DNA from: DATFWC01 sp045801465
Lineage (GTDB): Bacteria > Pseudomonadota > Alphaproteobacteria > Rhizobiales > Xanthobacteraceae
Direction of reading: 5' to 3'
Assembly: GCA_045801465.1 (NCBI GenBank)
Contig: JBJMSU010000096.1
Coordinates: 1 to 6,806 of the forward strand
Length of the DNA stretch: 6,806 bases
Position 1 is the first letter of the stretch. Each line of letters starts with the position of its first letter. A model generated the notes under the pieces. The model saw only the letters and a program-made list of their open reading frames with translations, was not told the DNA's origin and ran no database searches. Of the stretch, positions 1 through 6,806 are shown piece by piece. The position numbers were made by a program, and so were the translations under genes.

Positions 1-412
1 TCGTTCGACTTCTGGCGCTCGAAGCGGGTGCTCGACGTCTTCAACGAGCGGGCGATGGAACTCGTCACCGACGTCGGCCTGTCGTCCTTCGCCCATTGGA
101 CGGCGGTGGAACTTCCCTATGGCCGCAAGCGCGCGCTGGAGATCGCAACCACCTTGGCGCTCGATCCCGAGATGCTGCTGCTCGACGAGCCGATGGCCGG
201 CATGGGTCACGAGGACATCGATCGCATCAGCGCCCTGATCAAGGCGGTCGCAGTGAAGCGCACTGTGCTGATGGTCGAGCACAATCTCAGCGTGGTTGCC
301 AATCTTTCCGACTGCATCACCGTGCTCACCCGCGGCCGGGTGCTCGCCGAGGGTCGCTACGATTCAGTGTCCTCCGATCCGCGCGTGCGCGAGGCCTATC
401 TCGGAGTCGGCG

Positions 413-420
<8 letters not shown>
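1..420 (+). CDS. livG: Liv-type ABC transporter ATP-binding protein LivG, 3' part only
   Basis: This is the C-terminal 139 residues of an ATP-binding subunit that powers import by a branched-chain amino acid-type (HAAT) ABC transporter from the cytoplasmic face. The reading frame is open from base 1, so the start, Walker A and Q-loop lie upstream of the window. Visible motifs are an ABC signature region reading LPYGRKRALEIA, a Walker B (MLLLDEP, about visible residues 58-64) and an H-loop histidine in MVEHN. The signature has Pro where the family usually has Ser, and the D-loop region reads AGMGHED rather than the usual AGLNPxE; I believe a subgroup of LivG-like proteins carries these variants. 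The stop codon lies inside the next gene, which overlaps by 8 bases, so the two are translationally coupled. Its pairing with a LivF next door makes LivG the best assignment. Confidence 0.9.
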
Positions 421-1132
<712 letters not shown>

Positions 1133-1166
1133 CAAGACGTGCCGGCTCTCGGGCCGCGCCCATGAG

Positions 1167-1172
1167 AAGGAG
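1167..1172 (+). promoter_or_regulatory. Ribosome binding site of the substrate-binding protein gene
   Basis: AAGGAG lies 7 bases before the ATG at 1180. It decides the start among three in-frame candidates (1129 GTG-type region, 1162 ATG, 1180 ATG), since only 1180 has ideal spacing and places a signal peptide at the very N-terminus. Confidence 0.8.
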
Positions 1173-1179
1173 AATTGGA

Positions 1180-2382
1180 ATGAAATATCTCTTCAGTTCG
1201 ACCGCGCTTGCGGTCGTGCTCGCCGCCGGCACCGCGCAGGCGCAGACGACCGTCAAGATCGGCGTCATGAGCGACATGTCGAGCCTCTATTCCGACATCG
1301 GCGGTCCCGGCTCGACCGCCGCCGCCAAGCTCGCCATCGCCGACTTCACGGCGAACAACAAGGATATCAAGGTCGAGCTCGTCAGCGCCGATCACCAGAA
1401 CAAGCCGGACATCGGCTCGAACGTCGTCAATCAGTGGTACGACGTCGACAAGGTCGACCTCGTCATCGACGTGCCGAACTCCGGCGTCGCCCTGGCCGTG
1501 AGCCAGATCGCCGCCAACAAGAATAAGGTGTTCATCGTCTCCGGCGCGGCCGCGTCCGACCTGACCGGCGCCAAGTGCAATGCCAACACGGTCCACTGGA
1601 CCTACGACACCTGGATGCTGGCGAACGGCACCGGCAAGGCGCTGGTGAAGACCGGCGGCGACAGCTGGTTCTTCCTCACCGCCGATTATGCCTTCGGTCA
1701 CGCGCTCGAGCGCGACACCGCGGGGGCGGTCGAAGCCAACGGCGGCAAGGTGCTCGGCAAGGTGCGCCATCCCCTCAACACCAACGACTTCTCGTCGTTC
1801 CTGCTGCAGGCACAGACCTCGAAGGCGAAGGTCATCGGCCTCGCCAATGCCGGCGGCGACACCATCAACTCGATCAAATCCGGCGCCGAGTTCGGCATCG
1901 TGCGCGGCGGCCAGAAGTTCGCCGGGCTCCTGGTGTTCGCCAGCGACGTCAACGCGCTCGGCCTGCAGACGGCGCAAGGCCTGACCCTGACGGAGACCTG
2001 GTACTGGGATGCCAACGACACCAACCGCGCCTGGACCAAGCGCTGGCAGGCGGAGCGGCCCGGCAAGTTCCCGACCATGGTGCAGGCCGGCGTCTATGCC
2101 GGCGTGACCCACTACCTCAAGGCCGTGGCGGCGCTCAAGAGCAGCGCCGACGGCAAGGCCGTGGTCGCCAAGATGAAGGAAATCCCGACCGACGATCCGC
2201 TGTTCGGCAAGGGCACCGTCCGCGCCGACGGCCGCAAGGTGCACGACGCGTATCTGTTCGAGGTGAAGAAGCCGGCGGAGTCGAAGTATCCGGGCGACTT
2301 CTACCACCTGCGCGCCACGATACCCGCGGCCGAGGCGTTCCGTCCGCTGAAAGAGGGCGGCTGTCCGCTGGTCAGCGGCTGA
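1180..2382 (+). CDS. Periplasmic substrate-binding protein of Liv-type ABC transporter
   Basis: This 400-residue protein is an exported type 1 periplasmic binding protein (Peripla_BP_6/LivK-like) that captures the ligand and delivers it to LivH/LivM. A signal peptide is clear: basic start (MKYLF), hydrophobic core (residues 9-17) and an AQA cleavage site at 19-21, giving a mature protein beginning QTTVKIGVMSDMSS. The TVKIGVMSDMSSLYSDIGG opening, VDLVIDVPNSGVALAVSQIA (92-111) and the LTADYAFGHALERD segment (166-179) fit the fold; Asp169/Tyr170 in that region are likely near the ligand cleft. Two cysteines in the mature part (C133, C395) could form a disulfide. The family binds branched-chain amino acids, amides, urea or aromatic acids, and members in Rhodopseudomonas bind lignin-derived aromatics. 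The neighbouring ring-cleavage genes favour an aromatic ligand, but the sequence alone does not show the specificity. It follows livF by 47 bases. Confidence 0.93.
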   Translation: MKYLFSSTALAVVLAAGTAQAQTTVKIGVMSDMSSLYSDIGGPGSTAAAKLAIADFTANNKDIKVELVSADHQNKPDIGSNVVNQWYDVDKVDLVIDVPNSGVALAVSQIAANKNKVFIVSGAAASDLTGAKCNANTVHWTYDTWMLANGTGKALVKTGGDSWFFLTADYAFGHALERDTAGAVEANGGKVLGKVRHPLNTNDFSSFLLQAQTSKAKVIGLANAGGDTINSIKSGAEFGIVRGGQKFAGLLVFASDVNALGLQTAQGLTLTETWYWDANDTNRAWTKRWQAERPGKFPTMVQAGVYAGVTHYLKAVAALKSSADGKAVVAKMKEIPTDDPLFGKGTVRADGRKVHDAYLFEVKKPAESKYPGDFYHLRATIPAAEAFRPLKEGGCPLVSG

Positions 2383-2389
2383 CACTCTG

Positions 2390-2497
2390 TCATCACCGGG
2401 CCGCCGCGCTTAAAACGCGGCGTGACCCGGTGATCTCGATCAGGGAGGCATGGCTTTGCCACCCTAACCGGGATTGCCGGGACAAGCCCGGCGATGA
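2390..2497. repeat. Composite palindromic repeat between binding-protein gene and livH
   Basis: Four related 9-mers occur in alternating orientation: ATCACCGGG (2392-2400), CCCGGTGAT (2426-2434), ATTGCCGGG (2473-2481) and CCCGGCGAT (2487-2495). The first pair is a perfect 9-bp stem enclosing a further 7-bp GC stem (2402-2408 with 2416-2422) and a CTTAAAA loop. The last pair is a stem with one G-T wobble and an ACAAG loop. Between them, 2426-2450 and 2457-2481 are inverted copies matching at 19 of 25 positions. The outermost arms (2390-2400, 2487-2497) match at 10 of 11, so the element can fold as one long or cloverleaf-like structure. The GCCGGGACAAGCCCGGC core resembles an abundant alphaproteobacterial intergenic repeat. 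There is no following T-run, so a simple intrinsic terminator is unlikely. It starts 7 bases after the binding-protein stop. Confidence 0.8.
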
Positions 2498-2515
2498 GAA
2501 GCCGTGGGTTCACGC

Positions 2516-3403
2516 ATGTTCGAGATCTTCGGCGTTCCGTCGCAGGCTCTGTTCGGGCAGCTCTTGCTCGGGCTGATCAACGGCTCGTTCTATGCCCTGT
2601 TGAGTCTCGGGCTCGCCGTGATCTTCGGCATGCTCAACATCATCAACTTCACCCACGGCGCCCAGTACATGCTGGGCGCATTTGCGGCGTTCTTTCTGCT
2701 GCAATACGCGGGGGTCGGCTACTGGGGCGCGCTGGTCATCGCCCCGATCCTCGTCGGCCTCACCGGCGTCGTCATCGAGCGCGCCTTCCTGCAATGGCTC
2801 TACCGGCTCGATCACCTGTACGGCCTGCTGCTCACCTTCGGGCTCGCACTGATCATCGAAGGCGTCTTCCGCAACTATTTCGGCTCGTCCGGCCTGCCCT
2901 ATCAGATGCCGGAGGCGCTGACGGGCGGGCAGAACCTCGGCTTCATGTTCCTGCCGAACTACCGCGCCTGGGTGGTGGTGTTTTCCGCCGCGGTATGCCT
3001 GACGACGTGGTTCGTGATCGAGCGCACCAGGCTCGGTGCCTATCTGCGCGCCGCTACCGAGAACCCGACGCTGGTGCGCGCGTTCGGCATCAACGTACCG
3101 CGCATGATCACGCTGACCTACGGCTTCGGCGTCGGGCTGGCGGCGCTCGCCGGCGTGATGGCGGCGCCGATCTACAACGTCAGCCCGCAGATGGGCGCCG
3201 ATCTCATCATCGTGGTGTTCGCCGTGGTGGTGATCGGCGGCATGGGCTCGATCATGGGCGCCATCGTCACCGGCTTCGGCCTCGGTGTCATCGAGGGCCT
3301 CACCAAGGTGTTCTTTCCCGAGGCGTCCAACACGGTGATCTTCGTCATCATGGCGATCGTGCTGCTGATCCGCCCGGCCGGCCTGTTCGGACGGGGGGCG
3401 TGA
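2516..3403 (+). CDS. livH: Liv-type ABC transporter permease LivH
   Basis: This 295-residue inner-membrane protein is one of the two permease subunits forming the translocation pore. It has roughly eight hydrophobic segments, beginning at about residues 13-40, and conserved family motifs: GLAVIFGMLNIINFTHGAQY (32-51), the cytoplasmic coupling loop TRLGAYLRAATENPTLVRAFGI (171-192) that contacts the ATPases, and GGMGSIMGAIVTGF (241-254). Length is normal for LivH. I chose ATG 2516; an in-frame GTG at 2504 would add four residues. Neither has a strong ribosome binding site: GAGAAG (2496-2501) is 14 bases from the ATG and only 2 from the GTG, and it partly belongs to the repeat ending at 2497. 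The stop shares its A with the livM start (TGATG), indicating coupled translation. Confidence 0.94.
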   Translation: MFEIFGVPSQALFGQLLLGLINGSFYALLSLGLAVIFGMLNIINFTHGAQYMLGAFAAFFLLQYAGVGYWGALVIAPILVGLTGVVIERAFLQWLYRLDHLYGLLLTFGLALIIEGVFRNYFGSSGLPYQMPEALTGGQNLGFMFLPNYRAWVVVFSAAVCLTTWFVIERTRLGAYLRAATENPTLVRAFGINVPRMITLTYGFGVGLAALAGVMAAPIYNVSPQMGADLIIVVFAVVVIGGMGSIMGAIVTGFGLGVIEGLTKVFFPEASNTVIFVIMAIVLLIRPAGLFGRGA

Positions 3404-4368
3404 TGGCGGGCGTCGAGACGCTGAAGGCACCGGCCGGCACGGCGCGCGATTGGAGCGAGCCGATCGCCTTCGCCGTCATGGTTGCGGTGCTGGTGATCGC
3501 CCCGTTCTTTGCCTATCCGCTGTTCCTCATGCAGGCGCTGTGCTTTGCGCTGTTCGCCTGCGCGTTCAATCTCTTGATCGGCTATGTCGGGCTGTTGTCG
3601 TTCGGCCATGCGCTCTACTTCGGCTGGGCGAGCTATCTCGCCGCCCACTCGGCGAAAGTCTGGGGCTTCCCGCCCGAGCTCGCGATTCTGACCGGCGCCG
3701 CGACGGCGGCCGTGCTCGGTCTCGTCGCCGGTGCGCTGGCGATCCGCCGGCAAGGCATCTACTTCGCCATGATCACGCTGGCGCTGGCGCAGATGATGTT
3801 CTTCTTCGCCCTGCAGGCGAAGTTCACCGGCGGCGAGGATGGCATCCAGGCGGTCCCGCGCGGCAGGTTGTTCGGCTTCATCAATCTCGGCGACCAGATG
3901 ACCATGTACGCCTTCGTGGTGGTGGTGTTCCTGGCCGGGTTCCTATTCATCTATCGCGTCATCCATTCCCCGTTCGGCGAGGTGCTCAAGGCGATCCGCG
4001 AGAACGAGGCGCGCGCGATCTCGCTCGGCTACAAGACCGACCTCTACAAGCTCGTGGCCTTCGTGCTGTCGGCAACGCTTGCCGGCGTTGCCGGCGCTAC
4101 CAAGGCCATCGCCTTCCAGATCGCGTCGCTCACCGACGTGCATTGGACCATGTCGGGCGAGGTGGTGCTGATGACGCTGGTCGGCGGATTGGGCACGGTG
4201 TTCGGCCCGGTAGTCGGCGCCTTCGTGATCGTGGTGATGCAGAACTATCTCAATGCCCTCGACCAATGGGTGACGGTGATCCAGGGCGCGATCTTCGTCG
4301 CCTGCGTTCTGTTGTTCCGGCGCGGCATCATCGGCGAGATCGCCCACGCGCTGCGCATCCGGCTATGA
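3403..4368 (+). CDS. livM: Liv-type ABC transporter permease LivM
   Basis: This 321-residue inner-membrane protein is the second permease subunit. After a short polar N-terminus (residues 1-20) it has about eight to ten hydrophobic segments. The family marks are FNLLIGYVGLLSFGHALYFG (55-74), GIYFAMITLALAQMMFF (118-134), the FTGGEDGI loop (141-148), the coupling loop with HSPFGEVLKAIRENEARAISLGY (188-210) and GGLGTVFGPVVGAF (261-274). Length is within the usual LivM range. The ATG at 3403 overlaps the livH stop by one base, and the upstream run of G (3393-3398) is a poor ribosome binding site, so initiation probably depends on ribosomes finishing livH. It completes the set needed for a HAAT transporter. 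Sixty bases separate it from the dioxygenase gene, with no obvious terminator in the gap, so read-through into that gene is plausible. Confidence 0.94.
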   Translation: MAGVETLKAPAGTARDWSEPIAFAVMVAVLVIAPFFAYPLFLMQALCFALFACAFNLLIGYVGLLSFGHALYFGWASYLAAHSAKVWGFPPELAILTGAATAAVLGLVAGALAIRRQGIYFAMITLALAQMMFFFALQAKFTGGEDGIQAVPRGRLFGFINLGDQMTMYAFVVVVFLAGFLFIYRVIHSPFGEVLKAIRENEARAISLGYKTDLYKLVAFVLSATLAGVAGATKAIAFQIASLTDVHWTMSGEVVLMTLVGGLGTVFGPVVGAFVIVVMQNYLNALDQWVTVIQGAIFVACVLLFRRGIIGEIAHALRIRL

Positions 4369-4428
4369 TTTGATCTCCGCTGCACATTCGGCCATCCTTG
4401 CGGAAAGCCTCAATCGCGGGAGCGGAAC

Positions 4429-5418
4429 ATGGCCCGATGTCTTTTCTCGCAGCTCGCCCATGTGGAGCTGGTGACGCCCAGGCCGGACGCGTCGTTGAAG
4501 TTCTTCAGCGAGGTGATGGGCCTGCAGGAAACGGCGCGCCAGGGCGACTCGGTCTATCTGCGCGGGTGGGGGTCTCACCTCCATCACGAGCTGGTGCTCA
4601 CAGCCGGCCGCCAAGCGGGCCTCGGCCATATCGGCTGGCGTGCCGCCGGCGCGGACGAGCTTGCCGCGGCGGTCAAGCGGCTCGAGGCCGCGGGCGCCGG
4701 CATCGACTGGCATGACGACACGCCGGGCCACGGGCCGGCCTATCGCTTCCGCAATCCCGGCGGCCACCCGCAGGAGGTGTTCTGGGAGACGCAGCGGTTC
4801 CAGGCGCCGCCCGAGCTCGCCCCCAACTATCCCAACCGGCCGCAGCGCTTTTGCCCGCGCGGCGTCGCGGCGCGCTGCCTCGACCACGTCACGATCACCA
4901 GCGCCAACATCATGGATAATTTTGCCTGGTATCGCGACACGCTCGGCTTCCGCTTCATGGAATGGACCGTGCTCGACGATCCGCCCGACCTGCCGATCTT
5001 CGGCATGCTGACGACCTGCGAGCGCGGCCACGACCTCGGCATCATCGCCGATTTCTCACCCATCCCCGGCCGGCTGCATCACGTGTCGTTCTGGCTCGAT
5101 CAGATCGCCGACGTGCTGCGCGCAGCCGACATCCTCATGGAAGCGGGCGTGCGGGTGGAATACGGGCCGGGCCGGCACGGCATGGGCGAGCAGACGTTTC
5201 TCTATTTCCGCGAGCCGGGGGGTTTGCGGCTCGAGCTCAATTCCGGCGGCTACCGCAACTACCTCCCCGACTGGGAGCCGGTGAAGTGGACGCCGGCGCA
5301 AGGCTCCAACGACTTCTATCGCCACAATGTCTCGCCGCCGTCGATGATGGAATCGTTCCCGCCCGACCGTCCGGCCGACGAGCGCGCCAACCCCTGGGCC
5401 GAAGGCCGCGCGGCGTAA
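4429..5418 (+). CDS. Extradiol ring-cleavage dioxygenase (VOC superfamily, catechol 2,3-dioxygenase-like)
   Basis: This 329-residue cytoplasmic enzyme should open a catecholic ring next to its two hydroxyls (meta-cleavage), using Fe(II) and O2. It has the two-domain type I extradiol architecture: an N-terminal module (about 8-122) and a catalytic module (about 151-272). Predicted metal ligands are His153 (CLDHVTI), His218 (RLHHVSF) and Glu269 (LRLELNSGG); His250 (GRHGMG) and Tyr259 (FLYF) fit the acid-base and second-shell residues. From memory, XylE uses H153, H214, H246, Y255 and E265, so the spacing is the same apart from a 4-residue shift. His201 in RGHDLG probably corresponds to XylE His199. 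A hydrophilic tail (about 300-329) is longer than in XylE. GGGAG (4418-4422) lies 6 bases before the ATG. The substrate (catechol, substituted catechol, biphenyl- or steroid-type diol) cannot be told. It may be co-transcribed with the transporter. Confidence 0.9.
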   Translation: MARCLFSQLAHVELVTPRPDASLKFFSEVMGLQETARQGDSVYLRGWGSHLHHELVLTAGRQAGLGHIGWRAAGADELAAAVKRLEAAGAGIDWHDDTPGHGPAYRFRNPGGHPQEVFWETQRFQAPPELAPNYPNRPQRFCPRGVAARCLDHVTITSANIMDNFAWYRDTLGFRFMEWTVLDDPPDLPIFGMLTTCERGHDLGIIADFSPIPGRLHHVSFWLDQIADVLRAADILMEAGVRVEYGPGRHGMGEQTFLYFREPGGLRLELNSGGYRNYLPDWEPVKWTPAQGSNDFYRHNVSPPSMMESFPPDRPADERANPWAEGRAA

Positions 5419-5425
5419 CGCACGA

Positions 5426-5581
5426 CGTAGGGTGGGTTGAGGCGCCGTGCTCGGCTTGCGAGTGAGACCGCTGCATGGCGCGCCGAAACCCACCAGCGGC
5501 GGGACCGATGACGGAGGGTTTCGGCGCGCAGCGCTGCGACGCCATCGCGAAACCTCGTGACGCGCCTCAACCCACCCTACG
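5426..5581. repeat. Palindromic repeat with perfect 20-bp arms between convergent genes
   Basis: Bases 5426-5445 (CGTAGGGTGGGTTGAGGCGC) and 5562-5581 are perfect inverted copies separated by 116 bases. The GGTGGGTT motif (5431-5438) also has an inverted partner, AACCCACC, at 5487-5494, and a variant GGAGGGTTTCG follows at 5513, so the unit looks like two overlapping palindromic modules. Arms of the form GTAGGGTGGGTT/AACCCACCCTAC are, from recall, frequent between genes in Bradyrhizobium and relatives. The element starts 7 bases after the dioxygenase stop and ends 4 bases short of the last codon of the opposing monooxygenase gene. It could serve as a terminator or RNA-stabilising structure for both transcripts, although neither side has a T-run. 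Confidence 0.8.
5478..5529. repeat. Nested hairpin inside the convergent-gap repeat
   Basis: Bases 5478-5491 (GCGCGCCGAAACCC) and 5516-5529 are perfect 14-base inverted copies. The pairing extends by two further C-G pairs past one mismatch (arms 5478-5494 and 5513-5529), leaving an 18-base loop. CGAAACC occurs again at 5548-5554, so the 3' arm has a second possible partner. In RNA from either strand this would form a strong GC-rich hairpin and is the most likely transcription barrier between the two convergent genes. Confidence 0.7.
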
Positions 5582-5585
5582 ACGC

Positions 5586-6782
5586 CTAAACGAATATCTC
5601 GCTGGGCGGGCCGCCGAGCATGATCGAGCCGTAGCTGTAGGCGGGCGCGTCCCAGTTCGCCACGATATGGCCGGACACCGCCACCAGGTCGCGGTAGGCG
5701 CGCTGGACGTGGTTTTGTTCGAACAGGCCGCGGCCGCCGGTGCCGGCGAGCAGCGTCTCGGCGCCGCGCTTGGCGAGCAGCACCGAATAGCCCTGGTCGC
5801 GCCGGCTGCGCGCACGGTGCTCGAGGCTCAAGGTTTCGCCCGCCTCGAGCTTGTCCATGGTCTCGCGGTACGAGCGCTTGTAGAGGAGATCGCCGGCGTC
5901 GATCATGGCGCTCGCCTCGGCGACGCGCATGTGCATGCCGGGTTTCTTCGCCATGGCCGAGTGGTCGAACGAGGTTTCGCGCGCCCGCATCTCGTCGATG
6001 AAGGACTCCAAGGCGCCGCGCGCGATCCCGTTCGCCGGCGCCGAGATCGTGAACGGCACGAAGGTCCAGACCGGCGCGCGGTAAAGCCAGCCGTCATGCA
6101 CTTTCGCGCCCGGCGTCGTGCCTTCCGCCATCGCGGCATGCGAGAGGACCCGGTGTTGCGGAACGAACGCGTTGTCGAGCGCGATGCTCTTGCTGCCGGT
6201 GCCGCGCAGCCCCATGACGTCCCAGTCGTCGATGATCTTGCACTCGCGCTGCGGCACCATGACGTAGCGAATGTCCGGCATCGGCGAGCCGCCGCTCGGC
6301 GGCCCGAAGATCGCGCCAAGAAACATCCACTCGGCATTGTCGACGCCGCTGCAGAACGACCACTTGCCCGAGAGGCGGAAGCCGCCCTTCTCCGACGTGG
6401 CCATGCCACCCGGCGAGAAGCTCGAGGCCGACAGCGTGTTGGGCCTGCCCCAGTACTCCTGCTGGAATTCCTGCGGATAGAGCGCGACGAACAGGTCATG
6501 AATGGTCATCACCGACCAGATCCAGGCGGCGGAGCCGTCGCCGCGTCCGAGCTGGTCCGCCACCTGGAAGGCGATGTCGGGACGGACCGCCGGGCCGCCG
6601 AACTTCTTCGGCTTGAGCAGATAGAACAGATCCGCATCCCACAGATCGCGAATGGTCGCCTCGGGAATCCGCCGCTCTTTGGTCGTCTCGATCGCCCGCT
6701 CGCGTAAAACCGGGATGAGCTTGGCGGCACTCGCCTGCAAACGTTCGAGCGTGTATGCCGCGTTCTCGTCCGGCGCCCGCAT
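5586..6782 (-). CDS. Flavin-dependent monooxygenase, acyl-CoA dehydrogenase fold (HsaA/HpaH-like oxygenase component)
   Basis: This 398-residue protein resembles group D two-component flavin monooxygenases, which use reduced flavin supplied by a separate reductase to hydroxylate phenols ortho to an existing hydroxyl, giving catechols. The fold is that of acyl-CoA dehydrogenase: an N-terminal helical domain (about 10-110), a central beta domain (about 111-225) with LSGKWSFCSGVDNAEW (137-152) and DDWDVMGLRGTGSKSI (185-200), VPQHRV (207-212), and a C-terminal helical bundle ending in GTGGRGLFEQNHVQRAYRDL (347-366) and SGHIVANWD (370-378). The last two motifs are typical of HsaA, HpaH-type C2 and related oxygenases rather than true acyl-CoA dehydrogenases; His372 is a candidate active-site residue. 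The start ATG at 6782 has a well-spaced GGGGAG. No flavin reductase gene is in the window. The gene faces the dioxygenase, whose substrate it could make. A DszC-like or other acyl-CoA dehydrogenase relative is the alternative. Confidence 0.85.
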   Translation of the reverse strand: MRAPDENAAYTLERLQASAAKLIPVLRERAIETTKERRIPEATIRDLWDADLFYLLKPKKFGGPAVRPDIAFQVADQLGRGDGSAAWIWSVMTIHDLFVALYPQEFQQEYWGRPNTLSASSFSPGGMATSEKGGFRLSGKWSFCSGVDNAEWMFLGAIFGPPSGGSPMPDIRYVMVPQRECKIIDDWDVMGLRGTGSKSIALDNAFVPQHRVLSHAAMAEGTTPGAKVHDGWLYRAPVWTFVPFTISAPANGIARGALESFIDEMRARETSFDHSAMAKKPGMHMRVAEASAMIDAGDLLYKRSYRETMDKLEAGETLSLEHRARSRRDQGYSVLLAKRGAETLLAGTGGRGLFEQNHVQRAYRDLVAVSGHIVANWDAPAYSYGSIMLGGPPSEIFV

Positions 6783-6789
6783 GACGTCT

Positions 6790-6795
6790 CTCCCC
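6790..6795 (-). promoter_or_regulatory. Ribosome binding site of the flavin monooxygenase gene
   Basis: On the - strand GGGGAG lies 7 bases before the ATG at 6782-6780, supporting this start near the window edge. The promoter must lie beyond the window. Confidence 0.7.
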
Positions 6796-6806
6796 GTGTG
6801 TCGTGG

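Noticed and set aside
2390..2434. The first hairpin of the repeat as a standard intrinsic terminator ending the operon.
   Set aside because: It is followed by CTCGATC and not a T-run, and livH/livM, which the transporter needs, lie directly downstream.
2450..2467. A five-codon frame (MALPP) just after AGGGAGG at 2442-2448, considered as a leader peptide.
   Set aside because: Spacing to the ATG is only one base, and the AGGGAGGCA/TGCCACCCT sequence is explained as part of the repeat's inverted arms.
2301..2513. A 70-codon - strand frame beginning MNPRLLIAGLVPAIPV.
   Set aside because: The AGLVPAIPV stretch is encoded by the palindromic repeat; such peptides are, from recall, common spurious predictions in alphaproteobacterial genomes.
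2510..3430. A 306-codon open frame antisense to livH.
   Set aside because: The translation is highly charged (Asp/Glu/Arg/His) with no domain, the usual shadow of a hydrophobic membrane protein gene.
5475..6707. A 410-codon + strand open frame opposite the flavin monooxygenase.
   Set aside because: It has no recognisable domain and an Arg/Ala/His-rich composition; its start lies within the palindromic repeat. The - strand frame has full family motifs and a ribosome binding site.
5586..6782. Annotation as a true acyl-CoA dehydrogenase.
   Set aside because: The GTGGRGLFEQNHVQRAYRDL and GHIVANWD motifs match flavin-dependent oxygenase components, and I see no clear catalytic Glu context of acyl-CoA dehydrogenases.

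Overview
The window looks like chromosomal DNA from a high-GC alphaproteobacterium, most likely of the Bradyrhizobium/Rhodopseudomonas group. The evidence is strongly GC-biased third codon positions, long antisense open frames, and two intergenic palindromic repeats of kinds I recall as common there (one with the CCGGGACAAGCCCGG core, one with GTAGGGTGGGTT/AACCCACCCTAC arms). This placement rests on recall, not on a search.

From 1 to 4368 lies a complete set of branched-chain amino acid-type (HAAT/Liv family) ABC transporter genes, all on the + strand. The order is livG (3' part only, cut by the window edge), livF, a periplasmic substrate-binding protein, livH and livM. livG/livF overlap by 8 bases, livH/livM overlap by 1 base, and the binding-protein gene follows livF by 47 bases, so this reads as one operon. 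The only sizeable internal gap, between the binding protein and livH, holds a composite palindromic repeat.

Sixty bases after livM comes a same-strand gene (4429-5418) for a two-domain extradiol ring-cleavage dioxygenase. Its metal ligands and active-site His/Tyr match the spacing of catechol 2,3-dioxygenase. Facing it on the - strand (6782-5586) is a flavin-dependent monooxygenase of the acyl-CoA dehydrogenase fold (HsaA/HpaH-like, two-component group D). The two genes converge on a second repeat with perfect 20-bp inverted arms that nearly fills the 167-base gap.

Together the genes suggest uptake of a small aromatic acid or similar ligand by the Liv-type transporter, ortho-hydroxylation of a phenolic compound by the monooxygenase, and meta-cleavage of the resulting catechol by the dioxygenase. 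The protein families are clear. The substrate and the pathway link are inference. No RNA gene, CRISPR array, insertion sequence or replication origin was seen. The parts are known families and I found no convincing novel system; the most interesting points are the two repeats and the transporter/oxygenase pairing.
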